This document shows, piece after piece, positions 21,095 to 33,655 of a stretch of 64,000 nucleotides of DNA; the stretch's first letter is position 1, and each line of letters begins with the position of its first letter. The stretch covers positions 205,688 through 269,687 of the forward strand of contig WTPW01000028.1 of the NCBI GenBank assembly GCA_009809945.1. The letters run 5' to 3'. The position numbers were made by a program, and so were the translations under genes. This DNA is from Gigaspora margarita. Lineage: Eukaryota > Glomeromycota > Glomeromycetes > Diversisporales > Gigasporaceae. Below the pieces are notes generated by a model that did not search any database, was not told the origin of the DNA, and saw nothing but the letters and a program-made list of their open reading frames with translations.

Positions 21095-24000
21095 TTAACG
21101 ATCATGTTNTACTTTATTTAAAAGAATATAGCTATATATGCAAATGCTAGTCTAATTCCGATGCAAGGCATCTTACAATTAAAGTACGGCTCACCCAGTT
21201 ACCATAGACATTTATGTGTGCCTGCCAAAGTAGAATTCATCTCCCTAACTAACATAGGTGCAATTACCTAATTAGTCATATCACTGACACAGTTCTACAG
21301 CCAGTCATAATCAAATTAGCTGGGGTTCCACCAACCCCTTATACCAGTAGTTATCCATTTTCGATTTCCTTTATTACTATTTCCCTACATTCCTTCTATT
21401 CTTTTTTAACTTTCGAAATTCCTATTTTACAATCTCTCCTTTTCTTATCCGTGGATGTTAATATCTCTGGGTGGTTCTCTTCTTCAGTCATCCTTCTCTT
21501 CCCTTTTTCGTCAATTTCCCTAGAGCCTTTACCTGAGCCTCTCATAGCATCTCATTTTGTCTTTGTTGATATGCTGATGGCTTTTTCCCATTCAATTATC
21601 TTTTCGCATCTGTTCTTCCATATGGTCTCCTGGAACAAATTCATCCATTTTTCTAGCCAGGAGGCTAAAATTGAGTTGATTGATTTTTGCCTGATTGGGA
21701 AACATTCCAGAGCTGATCATACAGTGAGTGGGATTATACCTCTAGCCATCTTCTCTCTTCTCTCATACTTGTGAGTACAGTTGAATAATAATATAGAGGT
21801 TAATTGTTCAGCACAAATTTTAGCTTTCTCTTCTATATCTAGTGAGGACCATATTTCTTTGATAATGTCTTTTTCTTTTACTTTCCATATCTCATCATTG
21901 CATTTACAACAGGTTAAGTGTTCGAAAGATTCTTTCTTCATATTATATCTAGGGCACGAGGAAACCTCATATAGAGTGCGAAGATCTCTTTTTCACTTTT
22001 GTAATGTCAGAAGAAGGCAGTTTACAGCTTTAAATCTAAAGGACCATTTTTTATTGTCTTTTAGGCAAAAGGCTCTGGATTTTCTTGTTGCACGCCAAAA
22101 GTCCTTCCAGTCTTTTTTCTGGTCTCTTTCTTGGTGGGTAGCATCTTTTCTATGTCTAATAAAAGTCCATTCTGCCCTGTAAAATGTGCTAGTCCATTCC
22201 TTGACAAATTGTCTAACTGGGATTTCGATGCTATGGTTAAGCCATAACAGTTGGAAGATCCTTGCCATTGAGCCTTCTTCTAAGAATAATGTAATTTCTG
22301 TATCACTTCTTCCTTCTTTGGCGATAGTATCTGCTCTTTCATTTAGGGGGTCTCTGGAATGGGCTTTAACTTTAATAACCTCTATCTTCAGGTCTTTTGT
22401 TTTAATATTGTCCCTTATTTTTCCAACTATACCCCATTTTTAACCTTGAACCACTTACAGAAGGGTTTTTTTCTTTCTAAATTTACTAGTATTTGCACTG
22501 CTGCTTGACTATTAGTGTATATTTTCACTTTGCTTCCTTGAGGTATAACTAGTAAGGATCATATTTTCAAGTAGGATAGCCTTAATCTCTTTTCTTTTTT
22601 GAGAGTTGAGAACCATTTTGTATATCATTTCCTCCTCTAAACTCCTTATTTCTATACCGTTCTGCATTACAACCTCTTGTTCTCTTGTTGATATCTTATT
22701 TCTAATTTGAGTAACATCTTCAAGCTTCTTTTTTTCTATTAACAGGTCCTAGCTTTCGGGTCCCTGTTTTATCCAAGAGCTGATATCCTGTACATTTTTA
22801 GTATTTAGCCTCAGAGTACTATTAGTATTTTTCTTATGTATTCGTACTTGATTAGTGCTATCAGTATTTTTGGGCCTGTTTTCTTTATCTTCTTCTTCCT
22901 ATTCTGCTATATCTATGATAGCATCAAGTTCTTTTTTTCTTTCTACTCTTCCTAGTACTATCTGGTTGGATTCTCCATAGTGGCCAAGGACCCATTCTTT
23001 TTTGCTTCTTTTTTTGTAATAGAACGTTTCTTTTCCATTATTCTGTTCTGGATCTTGTCAGTGTTTGTATACTGGGCTAGAACTTTTCTTGTTAAGGGGT
23101 CCTCTATGACTAAGGATTCCAATCTTTTGAACCAATTAGGAATCTGGCCTTTGGAGTTGAGGTTTCTTATATTCTTTAGTTGATGCTACATTAACAGGGT
23201 GGAGTCATCACCTATGATTATCTGTTCTAGTGACCAAATTCCTAGGTTTCTCAAACTCTTCAAATTACCATTCCATTCATTCTCTCTTAGCAGTGATTTT
23301 ATTTTCTTTTTTTTGTCCCAATCTTTCAATATCTTCCAGTTCTCTTCTACCAGACCGCTGTGTACTGATATTTTAATTTTTTTTTGCTTTTAACAATATT
23401 GATGTATTTAGATTGTGTAACTAATTTAGATATGCTATCTCTTTTTCTTCCAACTGCCATATAGGGTCTGCTGATACAAGGTCAAGTTGTGCTCCTATTA
23501 ATCTTAGTCTTGTTATATCACCTGCTAAACCTAAGCTGTTAAGTCTTACAAACCACTCAGATATCATGTGCTCAAGGTGTCTCTGCCAGAGTGATTTGGC
23601 TCCCATAATAATATTGTGAAAGATGTGTGCATGGGTTGTAGATCTATCCGCACCTGCCTTCCACTTGATTATCTGTATCATGGGGCTTTGGATTATATCA
23701 CACTCTTTTTTGGATAGTATGTGAATATTTAGTCTATATTCTAATTGTGAAAGAAGGATTTTGTTATTGATATATTTAGCCTGTTCGACTAATATACTCT
23801 TCTTTTTAATCAGGTTCGCCAGTTCTAAGGATTCTTTTCTTAATCTAGATTTACATATATTTCTGGCCCCTAAGGGAGTAATCCAAATCCCCAGGTACCT
23901 GGTCATTTTCTTAGCTCCTTTTGCTATTATGTCTCTCTTTTCTTTTTGTAGGTGAATCTTTTTAGTAGAGCTTGAGTTTTTTGTATTAAATGTGATGAGT

Positions 24001-26002
24001 TCTGTTTTTCTCGTATTTAGTGTAATACTGTTAATATCAAAAAATTCCTCAGCAATGCTTACTATCTTCTGAAGATCATTTTGTGAATCAGTGAAGAGGA
24101 CCGTATTATCTGCGTAGGATATATAGGCCACTGTGACTTTTCTGTCTTGTGTTATGTTCTGTGATGGGTTTGTTGGCCATTGCATCTTTAGGACTGCTCC
24201 TAGTTCTGTTTAATATAAGTAACATAGCAGGGGGTCAAAATAGATTCTCCAAAGTAAAGGGGACACCACTTCTCCCTGATCAATTCCTTCAGCAGCTTGA
24301 AAACTCTCTGTGAGGCCATGCTTGGTTATGATTTGGATATGTCTATTCTTGAAAAGGTTTATTAAGAGCCCAATTAAATGAATAGGCATTTTTATTCTTA
24401 AAAGTGCTGCTTCTAATCCCTTGAAAGAAACACTATCAAATGCCTTTTTGATGTCCAAGAACAATGACCAAAGCTCCCAGTTACTCTCCTGAGCTCCTTC
24501 AATTATCCTGTTGATAATGTGAATGGGGTCTAAGTGCTTTCTCCATTCAGGCCTGCAAAGTTAGGTCCTTTTAAGATTCTATGTTCGATTATAATTTCGC
24601 TCATCCTTTTTTGTAGAATTCTAACATAGCACTTTCACGCTGCTTCTAATAGCATAATTGGACACATACTCTGCAAGGTAAGATCCCATTCTGCCAACTT
24701 GGAAATTGGAAAAATCATTTCAACCTTCCATTTTCTTAGGTATATTCCTTCTTTTGTGATCTCATTGAATATATCTAGTAGATATTGTTTCATTGTTTTT
24801 CTGATTGCTTTTAGAAGTGTGTACCCAATTCCTGAGAGTCCAGGAGCTGATGAGTTTTTGGTTTGTACTATAATTTCCTCCCAATCCTCAATTGTAATTT
24901 CTCCAAGTACAAGGTTGTACTAACTCTCCTGGATCCAGTCTTTGGGTTTGTATTCTTCCTGCCAGTATGTATTTGCTTCAACTGTAAATCCTTTGTTCGC
25001 ATTATATTGGTTATAGAAGTAATCTTTTACCTCCTTCTTAACTTCATCTGGTTCATATATCATGTGATCCTGATTTGTTAGTCTTATCATTTGGTCATTA
25101 CCATCTATGCGTTTAACTCTTTCAATCTGTATTCTTTCCCAAGGTCCTTTCAGAATACTATTTAGCATATGTCTTTTCTCTTTGCCGGTCATGCCGAACC
25201 TTCTCTTTACGTAGCCTCTAATTTTTTGTTCTTTGACCATTCGAAGCTCTGTTATCATCTTTTTTCCAAGATCTTGATCCATGCTTTAGTTTCATCTATC
25301 CACTCGTTTGACCAATGGGTTTCTAGCTTTGGAATTGTTGCTTCATTGTGGTTGTTGGCCCTAGATATAAGTCTGTTTCCTTCTATAGCTTCCTGTGTAT
25401 CAATTTCTATACCTATGTTTTGTGTTGCTCTTCTTGCAAGTTTTTGTAGGGCCTTTATCCATCTATATCTAGGGTTCCATATTACCACTTTTTTCTTTTC
25501 TTCTGTGGTATTTTTGATCTTTTTCTAGGGTAAAGTCTTACTTGCCGCTTTGTTAATCCATTCTACTATATTCTCCCAGTAGGTATTTATTTTCGCTTCC
25601 CCATATCAGAAAATTTTTTATATAGGTACATATCGACATATAGCAATAAATCGATGCATATTGATTAGAAAATAATGGCATATATCGATAATTTAGGTTA
25701 TATAACGATATATAACTAAAAAATGATATATACCGGTAAATGATAAATATCATTAAATAACTAATTATCGATATATATCGATTATATTAATATCGATATA
25801 AATCATTTATTAGATTCATATCGCAATCTAGCAGACCTATTACTATCAATATTTAGCGATATTTGTTAATTATTGATATATAGCCTATTAAAAATATTTG
25901 ATATATATTGAAAATTAAATAAATATCGCTATATATCGATAGTAATAGGTCTGCTACATTGCAATATGAATCTAATAAATGATTTATATCGATATTAATA
26001 TA

Positions 26003-26948
26003 GGGTATGCCTATTTCTACCATAGTATTTTGCTATTTCCACCATGGTTATACAAGAATTTCTATTTTTAGTATTTAATAATATATTATAAATTTACTAT
26101 AATTCTAACTCTAAAACTAATAAGTAAACCTTTTTTGGTTCCTAGTTAAAGTTGTAGAGCTCATTTTTCTGATTCTAATGGTAGTTAAATCATCAAAATC
26201 GGCCCAGTGGATCCCAAGATACTTGGGATCAAAGAAGAGAACTTAAGGATCAGCAAATTTACTGTTACATGAACTATTCATTTTCTTTACATACGTTTTG
26301 AAAGTTTTTTTATCGTAGTGAAATTTTTACTAAGAAACTAATAAAACTTGTTTTAAAAAACTAGCATTTTTTGAGCCAAAGAACAAGTTTACTTAAGAGC
26401 CCAAAGTCAATCATGATAATAAAATTCTGTGCAAATCACGATTTTACATTTGACGGCTTTTTTCTAACTTTATTTTTTTCTTTACATATGTTTTGAGACA
26501 TTTTTTATTGTAGTGAAAATTTTTACTAAAAAACTAATAAAATACGTCTTAAGAAACTAGCATTTTTTTGAGCCAAAGAACAACTTTCAAAGTCAATTGT
26601 GATAATAAAATTCTGTGCAAATCATGATTTTTCATTTGACGGCGGTTTCTATGCTTTGTATAGCAGTGAATTTGCTGATTCTTATGTTCTCTTCTTTGAT
26701 CCCAAGTATCTTGTGATCCACCAGGCCGATTTTGATGATTTAATTACCATTAGAATCAGAAAAATGAGCTCTACAACTTTCATTAGGGACCAAAGAAGGT
26801 TTACTTATTAGTTTTTAGGGTTAGGGTTAGGGTTAGTATTAGTAAGGTTAGAGTTAGAATTAGGTTTATTATCTTGAATTCTAAAAATAGAAAATCTTGT
26901 GTTACTATATTGGAAATAGCAAAATACCAAGTGGAAATAGTAGCTCCC
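26003..26948. mobile_element. Foldback element F2 with 8-bp target duplication
   Basis: Flanked by the perfect 8-bp duplication TTAATATA (25995-26002, 26949-26956). Ends share GTATTTTGCTATTTCC. Arms pair through GAGCTCATTTTTCTGATTCT, CCCAAGATACTTGGGATC and AAATTTACTGTTA and their complements; this core is the same as in the element at 15605-16055. The loop holds two direct repeats around TGAGCCAAAGAACAA. Three TTAGGG units lie at 26814-26836. Confidence 0.75.
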
Positions 26949-27089
26949 TTAATATAATCGATATATATTGATAATTAGTTATTTAACGATATTTATTATT
27001 AGTATATATTGATATATTTGCTCTTTAAAGATATTTAGTCTTTTCCAATATATAGCGAAAAGATATATTTTAAGACTGGGCTAAATCAG

Positions 27090-28450
27090 TAGATCTGTAT
27101 CCTTGATCATACCAAGGACGCGTTTGATTAATATTTTTGAAATGTTTCGAAATGTTTCAATAATCATAGTACAAGATCAGATTAGATCTTTGTTTATTTT
27201 TTTTTGTTTATAATTTAGATCTTCTATCACTTTTACATTGTTTTTTTCATTTTTGTTTTGTTTTTTGTTACATTTCATTTCGTTTAGTATCATTTTATTT
27301 TATTTGTTTTTTCATTTTTTTTTCTTTTATTTATTATTTTTTAATTTTTTTATTTTATTTCTACATAAAAACACTTTTTGGCATGAAATATAGTGATTTT
27401 CTGACACCTTGCGCAAGGCAACGCATTGGTGTTGTTTTAGTTAGTCTTATCACTAGTTTTGTAGTTGATGTCGTCGTTGGTATCATCGTTGGAATTGTCG
27501 CTAGCTGGCGTCATTGGTGTTCTTGTGGAATGGCTTTACATGCCTCTCGGTATTCTTGTAAATAGTATAGCGTAGATTTTTAGTATTCTTGTAGGTAGTT
27601 CATTTGTTTTTCTACTTTTGCATTCGTACAAGGTGGTCTTGCTCATTTCTCTTGCATTCGTATGGGATGGTCTTGCTTGTTCTCTTGCATTCGTACAGGG
27701 TGTTCTTGCTCATTCTCTTGTATTCGTATAGGGTCATATGGGGTAATTTTTCTTGTTTCTCTTGCGTTTGTACGAGTGGTATAATTCTACACTTCTGAAA
27801 AATAGTTTTTTTATTTTTTTTACTTACTATTTTTTTAGAAAGTAGTGAAAATAAGCAAATATAAGTGAATAGAAGCAAATATGAGTGAATAGAAGCAAAT
27901 ATAATAGTTTATTTTTTTCATTTTCATTTTTTTTTCATTATTTTTTTTGGTTTTACTTTTTGTTTTTTGTTCTTTTTATTTATTTATTTTTTTAATTTTA
28001 TTTTATTTTATTTATTCCTTAATTCTTTCAGAACTTTGTACAAGAAAATGATGCAACTATTCCAGCACTTTACAAGAACACCAATTCTAACTTCTCTGTC
28101 ACTTTGCAAGTAGTAGCGAATATGAGCAAATCTAAGCAAATATAATCGAAAATAAGCAAATATAAGCAAATATAAGCAAATATAATAGTTTATTTTTTTT
28201 TTATTTTCATTTTATTTTCGTTATTTTTTTTAGTTTTGTTCTTTTTTGGTTTTATTTTTTTTGTCATTTTTTTTATAATAATATATAATAAAATATGTAA
28301 TATTTAAAATATAATATATAATAATAAATAAAAAAATAAAATTTTATATTAAATTGCGAAAACTTGTGAATATTTTTTATTTAATTTAAAATAATATATA
28401 AAAATAATAATAAATAAAAAAGCATGATTATGTGAACAGATGCATTTTGT
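27090..28450. repeat. T-rich block with tandem repeats
   Basis: 27600-27780 holds about four imperfect copies of a 40-55 bp unit around TCTTGCATTCGTACAGGGT and TTCTTGCTCATTC. The rest is poly-T interrupted by phrases such as CACTTTGCAAGTAGTAG and AGCAAATATAA. The block 45600-46780 is its diverged inverted counterpart. Reading frames here come from the repeats and are not supported. Confidence 0.6.
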
Positions 28451-28581
28451 ATATTGATTATGATTATTAACTATCATGGATATGTATCGATTATAATCAC
28501 TATCATTATATATCGATTAATATCTATATCAGATATATATCGATTACTATCACTATTGATAGATCGCGGCAGGGTTGTGTG

Positions 28582-29024
28582 TAGAGTTCCAAGCTCTGAC
28601 CCAGATAACTGTGAAACTGATAACCCGACCCAAAAAAATTACTATCCGGGTCATATTTTTGACAAACCGGTTTAAATATATAAACGGGTCATCCATCAAT
28701 AAATGGGTCATCCGTCAATAAATGGATCACCTGCCAATAAACAGGTCACCCATCAATAAGTCATAGGAGAACATGCTTCTTTTTACGAAATTTCATTAAA
28801 ATTATGTATTTAGTTGTATTGTTGACTTGACTTCGCTAATCAGTTATCCGGGTCACCCGAACATAACTGGATGACCCGTTTTATTCGAATAGCTGGATCA
28901 CCCAATTACAACTGGGTGACCCATTTTAATCGGGTAACCGGGTTTAGTTTCGGGTACCCAGTTGGAAAAGATAATTGACCCGACAGGTCACGGATAGGGA
29001 TTTTTAAACCGGTTTGGAACCCTA
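28582..29024. mobile_element. hAT-like MITE rich in GGGTCACCC words
   Basis: Ends TAGAGTTCCAAGC / complement TAGGGTTCCAAACC, flanked by the perfect 8-bp duplication GTTGTGTG (28574-28581, 29025-29032). The body carries about ten copies of GGGTCA(T/C)CC in both orientations, with a local direct repeat around CATCAATAAATGGGTCATCC. Confidence 0.85.
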
Positions 29025-30397
29025 GTTGTGTGTAATCGATATATATCCACATGGTTAGTAATCGATATATATCTATATATAAAATTTGCTGATGCAGATA
29101 TTTTCATATCATCTGCACGAGCCGCCTTCTTTGACTTATTAATACTTTCTTTTACATAGAACTCGGATAACCTCTCAAAGTTTTTCCAATCTTCTTTGCT
29201 CGCTTTATCATACATATATATCTTTCTTTCTTGTGTGTTCATGTTGTTGATACTATTTCTGGGCCTTGTTCCTAGTAGAGGTTTGGTAAAAATGTCTACC
29301 CAAATCAATTGGTGATCACTTCTAGTACAAAGCTCTATCTTCTCAATGTCACTGTTACATACAAGGCTTTTTAGGTCATTGTCTACCCAGATATAGTCTA
29401 TTCTAGAGCTTGATTTTCTGTTTGTCCACGTGAAGTTTGTAGTGAGAGGATTAATTATCCTGTATGTATTAGCGAAGCCAATTCTTTTAAGCTATTTACT
29501 AAGAGGGAATTCGTGTATCTTTCTGTATTGCTCTTGTCTAAAAGGTATCATTGGTTCTCGCTTGTATTAAGGTCCCCTCCTATTATTATTCTAGTATTGA
29601 GACTTTTTTTACAGTGGTCAAGGACGATTCTTCACTATATTTCTCTTTGTGCTTCAGGATCATTAGGGGGCATGTAAATGATTTAGATAATAAATTTTAT
29701 ACCTTTAAAGCAAAAAACACATCTTAGCGAGTATGTGTCAGGTGTGCTAAATTCTGCTAAGTGCTTGTGCCAATTTTTGTGAATGAGAATTGCAACCCCT
29801 GAGCCTTTTTTTTTGTAATTACTTTGCGAGTACAATATATTCTGTAGTGTTTAAGGTCTATTTTGTCTTAAGAAAGCTCTTTGTCCCTCAAGTTGGTCTT
29901 AGACAATCCTATTATATCGTAATTCTTCCGGTATCCAAAGTCTATTAGTTCCTGTAATTTATATATATTGTCTCTAAGTCCATTAATATTATGAAACCCT
30001 AACTTTAAAAAGTTCCTATTAATTTCCTCTAGTTCCTTCTTGAGTTGCTGTAGGGACGCTTCACTCCCAGCAGCAGTTAATTTAACTAGGGCGCCTGTTA
30101 GGATTGATTCGGAGACATTACCTCCCTCTCCGATTTGATTCAGTTCATACGAGCTATTAATTTCTCTAGAATGTCACTTTCTGTTTTGAGTATCGATTTA
30201 CTGAAGGTTCGAGGTGCGAAGGTTTTCTTTTGTTTTCTTTTTCTTTCAGTTTTCTTTTTTGTCATCTCTACTTGGATATTTGCCTTTCTGTCTTGTAAGT
30301 GTGTGATTAGGGTGTTTCTTCAGAGTCTCTCTGTTCTCCATCTATCTTTTGAGTAAAAAATTGCAGGGTCTCTTATTTTTCCGAATTGGTTGTCTGC

Positions 30398-31744
30398 CTA
30401 CTCTAAGCGCATGTTATAGAAATATATCATTTTGTTAAGTGTTTGGGCAAGGTCATTTCTTGACTCGAAGTAAATTGTGGCCCTTTTTCTCTGGTTTTCA
30501 TTGCTATTCATACTGATATGTACTGCTTTAGCCTTAATTAACTTAAGCTGTCTGAGGAGTGCGCTCTCTGTGACTGTTTTCAGTAAGTTGCAAATTAACG
30601 CTCTGTATTCTTTTCTTTCATTGAGTATCTCATTTTCGAATTCTCCTGGGGTAATTTTAAGCATTTTGCCACTTTCTAGATGCACAGACCAGCTTTTTCA
30701 GAGTGCGTAGAATCTTGAGTTATTTATGATATCGATTTTAATGAATGCCGCTTTGGTTCTGCCTAAATATTTCATTTTTTCTATGTGTGCTTCACAATAG
30801 TAAGAGAGGCATTTTTTAATCATATAAGCTGGTGTCTCCATAGATATATCCCAGACTGTAAAGCTATATATTCTTTGTTGTATATTTTGTTTTTTTAAAA
30901 AGAAGGACTTTGAGTTTGCTGGTGCCCATGTTGAACCATAGATATCGACTTTATTGGTTTTGTTTCTCTTGTTCTTTATGCTTCTTGTTGTCAAATCCCC
31001 CTCTATATATGACTCTATTTCTGTTTGGATGTCTGTAATATCATCAGTTTTTCTTTTAGTTGGAGTAGTTGAGGGTTCTGCTCTATTGTTGAGGTAGACA
31101 TTTCTTCTATATTACAAGTGTTCTCCTTTGTTGTTTGTAAAATGCATTTGCTGTCCTCAGTTTTATATGTGGCTTTTCCATTCGTGAGAAAATTGGAATT
31201 TTGTGACTCATCACCTGCAAGGATTTCTTCCATTCTGTAGTTCAACATGCCACATTTTTGATCTAACATGATTTTTTTACTTTTGTATAAAGCTGTTCCT
31301 AATTCCTGTTTCCTTGTTTCCACACTTCCTTGTTTGCATGTAGTTTCTAAAACCTCTTTGGTTAGTTCAGATTTAGTTGTGTTATCGCTTTTTGTATCTG
31401 ACTGAGCAATGCGACCTTTGTTCAATTATCATCCACCTTGTGTTTTTGTAGGGAAGGATTTTTCTTATTATTAATAAGTTGTAGTTCAACTTCGATAGAT
31501 ATTGTTCCATGAATTTATGTTCGCCTTCTGATATTTCTTGATTTGTTGACTGCTTATAGCTAATGTAGTCATGACTTTTTATAATATTTCTTATAACCAT
31601 TACTAGATCTGGGTTATTTAATCCTATCCATAATGCCACTTTTTTGTCTTTCTTAAGGACATCCTGGTTGTGTTCTAGAAGTGACTCCGCTATTTGAGGG
31701 TATTTTCTCTTGAAAAAGTTTTTGTTTACTGCTAGTGTACTCAT
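30398..31744 (-). pseudogene. LINE ORF1-like region (broken)
   Basis: Three or four minus-strand frames follow one another without large gaps: one starting MSTLAVNKNFFKRKYPQIA (31744), a polar middle part, one with VDIYGSTWAPANSKSFFLKK, and one with AVHISMNSNENQRKRATIYF. The last two have the look of degenerate RNA-binding (RRM-like) folds, but I cannot confirm that by eye. Position directly upstream of the endonuclease supports ORF1, the RNA-binding protein of LINEs. Frame changes between pieces show it is broken. Confidence 0.6.
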
Positions 31745-31800
31745 GTTTCTTCTAGAATGTTCTTTGAGTTATTATATACTATTATGATTCTTGTAATAAC

Positions 31801-32277
31801 CTATCCGAATCTGTGGTCTAGACTTGGGTTCCTCTAACTACCACGTGTCATATGTTGTTTGTTAATATGTTGCTTTTGCCTACGTGTTTGTTTGTTTACT
31901 TTTACTGAACGATTACGTAATTGATTAGTGATCTGCATTACAGAGTGTTTTGTATTCCCCAAAAAGTTGCAAAAATTTTTCCAAAAAATTTTCCGTGAAG
32001 AAAATTTATCTAAAAATCTAGAAGGTGGTGGCTTTTCTAAAAGAGTGTTTCTAAGTAACTTCTGCTTAATCTTTGGCTTGGATGTTTTACCTTAGACAAG
32101 GTTCTAGTGTTGTCTAAGAGGACAGTATGTTTTTATCAATATTGTTTATAATATAATTATAGACTGTTTTTGGAATTGTATATATATTTTTTATTTATTA
32201 TTATTATATATATATTTTAAATTAAATATATATTTTTAATTAATATTACATATTATATTGTATATTATCAGTTTTAC
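31801..32277. other. Non-coding stretch, possible LINE 5' UTR
   Basis: No gene seen. It lies directly upstream of the LINE ORF1 on the minus strand; the LINE start is not visible. Confidence 0.4.
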
Positions 32278-32476
32278 TAAAGCACACCACTGGCATTCAA
32301 TAACAGTATCAGAAATTAGATTGGAACTCATATGACTGTCAGAAAGTAGATCAGAAAAACATGTGACTATATAATTAAACAACCCTAGATCGCTACCAAA
32401 ATTCTATTGCACGTGATCAGAATCCAATCACATTCCAAGATTAGGTGTACCATTACATGATCAGGAAATTTATGTG
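32278..32476. mobile_element. MITE fragment with ACACCACTGGC end
   Basis: AGCACACCACTGGCATTCAA and the following GTATCAGAAATTAGATTGGA match, in inverted orientation, the end of the MITE near 45408-45600. The other end here is not clear. Confidence 0.45.
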
Positions 32477-33013
32477 GAGGTGTTCAGGATTATGATTGGT
32501 ATAATATTCGCATAATTCACCTTAACTCATACAGGAGAGTCCCCAAAATTCTGGGTCAGTATACGTCGGAGTGCATCAGTATCATGGTCAGCTGGATCAG
32601 AATTGATCAATTTTGCCCTATGATCATAAAAAATTTTACTAATAAATCATATCCATTCATTAAGTAAAAATGCCCAGCTGATAATTTTGCTATAGAACCT
32701 GTAACAAATGGGGCTAAACGTTAATCTAGATCTGACGCATTTGACCTAGAATTTTGGGGACAGCCCTGTAAAAATTAATTAACCTTATAGCATATAAAAT
32801 ATGTGATTTCGCATAATTTAAAGAAGTCTGCATAATCTTGCATAATTAATCTATTCTCTCGTATAAAGGAATTTCTATTGGTCAATTGTCATTACACAGA
32901 TTAAATTACACATAGTGTATTATCAAGTCATTCTATATAATACTCTAACGCTGGCTAATTCTGAGTAGGATCATAAGTATCTACACTTTAAAATTAATAG
33001 ATCCAAATGTAGG
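32477..33013 (+). mobile_element. hAT-like MITE family A relic, interrupted and right-truncated
   Basis: GTGTTCAGGATTATGATTGG to ATTCGCATAATTCACCTTA, then after an insertion CCTTATAGCATATAAAATAT to TTAATAGATCCAAATG, match the family A element (56839-57517) with many changes. The interrupting piece is 32525-32781. Confidence 0.65.
32525..32781 (+). mobile_element. MITE with TACAGGGGCGTCCCCAAAAT-type ends
   Basis: Starts ACTCATACAGGAGAGTCCCC and ends near GGGGACAGCCCTGT; flanked by ACCTTA on both sides (32519-32524, 32782-32787). A better-kept copy lies at 59519-59772, sharing long stretches such as AATCATATCCATTCATTAAG. Confidence 0.65.
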
Positions 33014-33050
33014 GAATTACTGAGAATCAGTATGGTACAACTGATCAGCC

Positions 33051-33238
33051 AGTATGGTATGTATGTGATTTTATCAAACCGTACTATACTGTTTAGATTA
33101 CTTGTCACACTTCTACAAACCCGGCTAGAATTAATCATATTTCTGATAGAGCTAACCCTAAATTCTATAAGGCGTGACAATTAAGCAAACTCTATGCTAA
33201 GGTTTGATAAAATCATACTAAAATTACATACCTTCCAG
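33051..33238. repeat. Inverted repeat with GATTTTATCAAACC arms
   Basis: GGTATGTATGTGATTTTATC on the left pairs with GATAAAATCATACTAAAATT and ACATACC on the right. A small foldback with no coding content. Confidence 0.45.
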
Positions 33239-33341
33239 AATTGTATCGCCATAGCCATATTAATCTTACCTTCCTAGTATTATGTATTCTTAGTGGCTTA
33301 ACCATGTGAATTCCTTGATAGATTAGTAGTATTGATACAAC

Positions 33342-33655
33342 AACGCCAGGGTGTAGAATCGATTTTACTGTTACATAATTTTCTGATGTACATTAATTAA
33401 TTAAAAATTTGGATCTAGCGTAATATAAAGAAGTTCAAAACAATCGTTCGCTTTGCAAAAATTGCATTTATATCAAACTTTAGTTTAGTAAACCACTTAA
33501 CAAAAAATTTACCTTGTGCATTCTTACTTAATGCTGCTCTTTTTAACTCTAACTTATAACTGACCCAAATATAAACAAAATTTTTTGTTCAACATCCGAT
33601 TTCTGGAAATCACATGACAGTAAAATTGATACTACACCTGTCAAAATAACTTAAA
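33342..33655. mobile_element. MITE with CAGGGTGTAGAATCGATTTT ends
   Basis: Left CCAGGGTGTAGAATCGATTT and right complement ACAGGTGTAGTATCAATTTT, both followed by TACTGT. The body resembles the shared module (TCGCTTTGCAAAAATTGC, CCTAACTT-like words), more diverged than in other copies. Confidence 0.5.

Larger units (their letters stand above)
25612..29092. mobile_element. Composite AT-rich TIR element inserted in the LINE (ATCGATAT family)
   Basis: Ends are inverted repeats: ATCAGAAAATTTTTTATATA on the left and complement ATCAGCAAATTTTATATATA on the right. Much of it is ATCGATATATATCGAT-like sequence; 25740-26000 forms a large hairpin (AGTAATAGGTCTGCTA and complement). Three younger pieces sit inside: the foldback element 26003-26948, a T-rich block with tandem repeats (27090-28450), and the hAT-like MITE 28582-29024. 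The same end occurs at 20233, and similar sequence at 47340-47520. Confidence 0.6.
21717..30015 (-). pseudogene. LINE ORF2: endonuclease, reverse transcriptase, RNase H (broken)
   Basis: The endonuclease starts near 30015 (GFHNINGLRDN) and shows RIDYIWVDN and a later SDHQLIW, the C-terminal APE motifs. Past the insertion, the reverse transcriptase shows DIKKAFDSVSFKGL and GIDQGEVVSPLLW (about 24464-24210) and the catalytic loop as YADNT, where YADDx is usual, so an active-site aspartate has changed to asparagine. RNase H remains as IYTNSQAAV (about 22500; usual D also changed to N) and VKAHSRDPLNERADTIAKEG (about 22380). A C-terminal tail with CCKCNDEIW follows near 21900. Several stops and frame shifts and the insertion at 25612-29092 make this copy dead. 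The many plus-strand reading frames in this region are antisense shadows. Confidence 0.85.
21077..31800 (-). mobile_element. LINE (non-LTR retrotransposon), minus strand, split by a nested insertion
   Basis: The element reads right to left: ORF1 region (about 31744-30100), APE-type endonuclease (about 30015-29093), a 3.5 kb foreign insertion (25612-29092), the rest of ORF2 with reverse transcriptase and RNase H (25611-21700), and a poly-A end (20 T on the plus strand, 21077-21096). Order and domains fit an ORF1-plus-APE/RT/RNase H clade of LINEs (I, Tad or Jockey-like group; exact clade not settled). The 5' boundary is not defined; 31745-32150 may be its 5' UTR. One N lies at 21109. Confidence 0.85.

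Noticed and set aside
21451-25528. Several plus-strand frames of 60-133 codons
   Set aside because: They are antisense shadows of the LINE ORF2, which explains the region with recognisable reverse transcriptase and RNase H motifs.
26814-26836. A telomere or chromosome end
   Set aside because: Only three TTAGGG units, inside a foldback element with target duplications on both sides.
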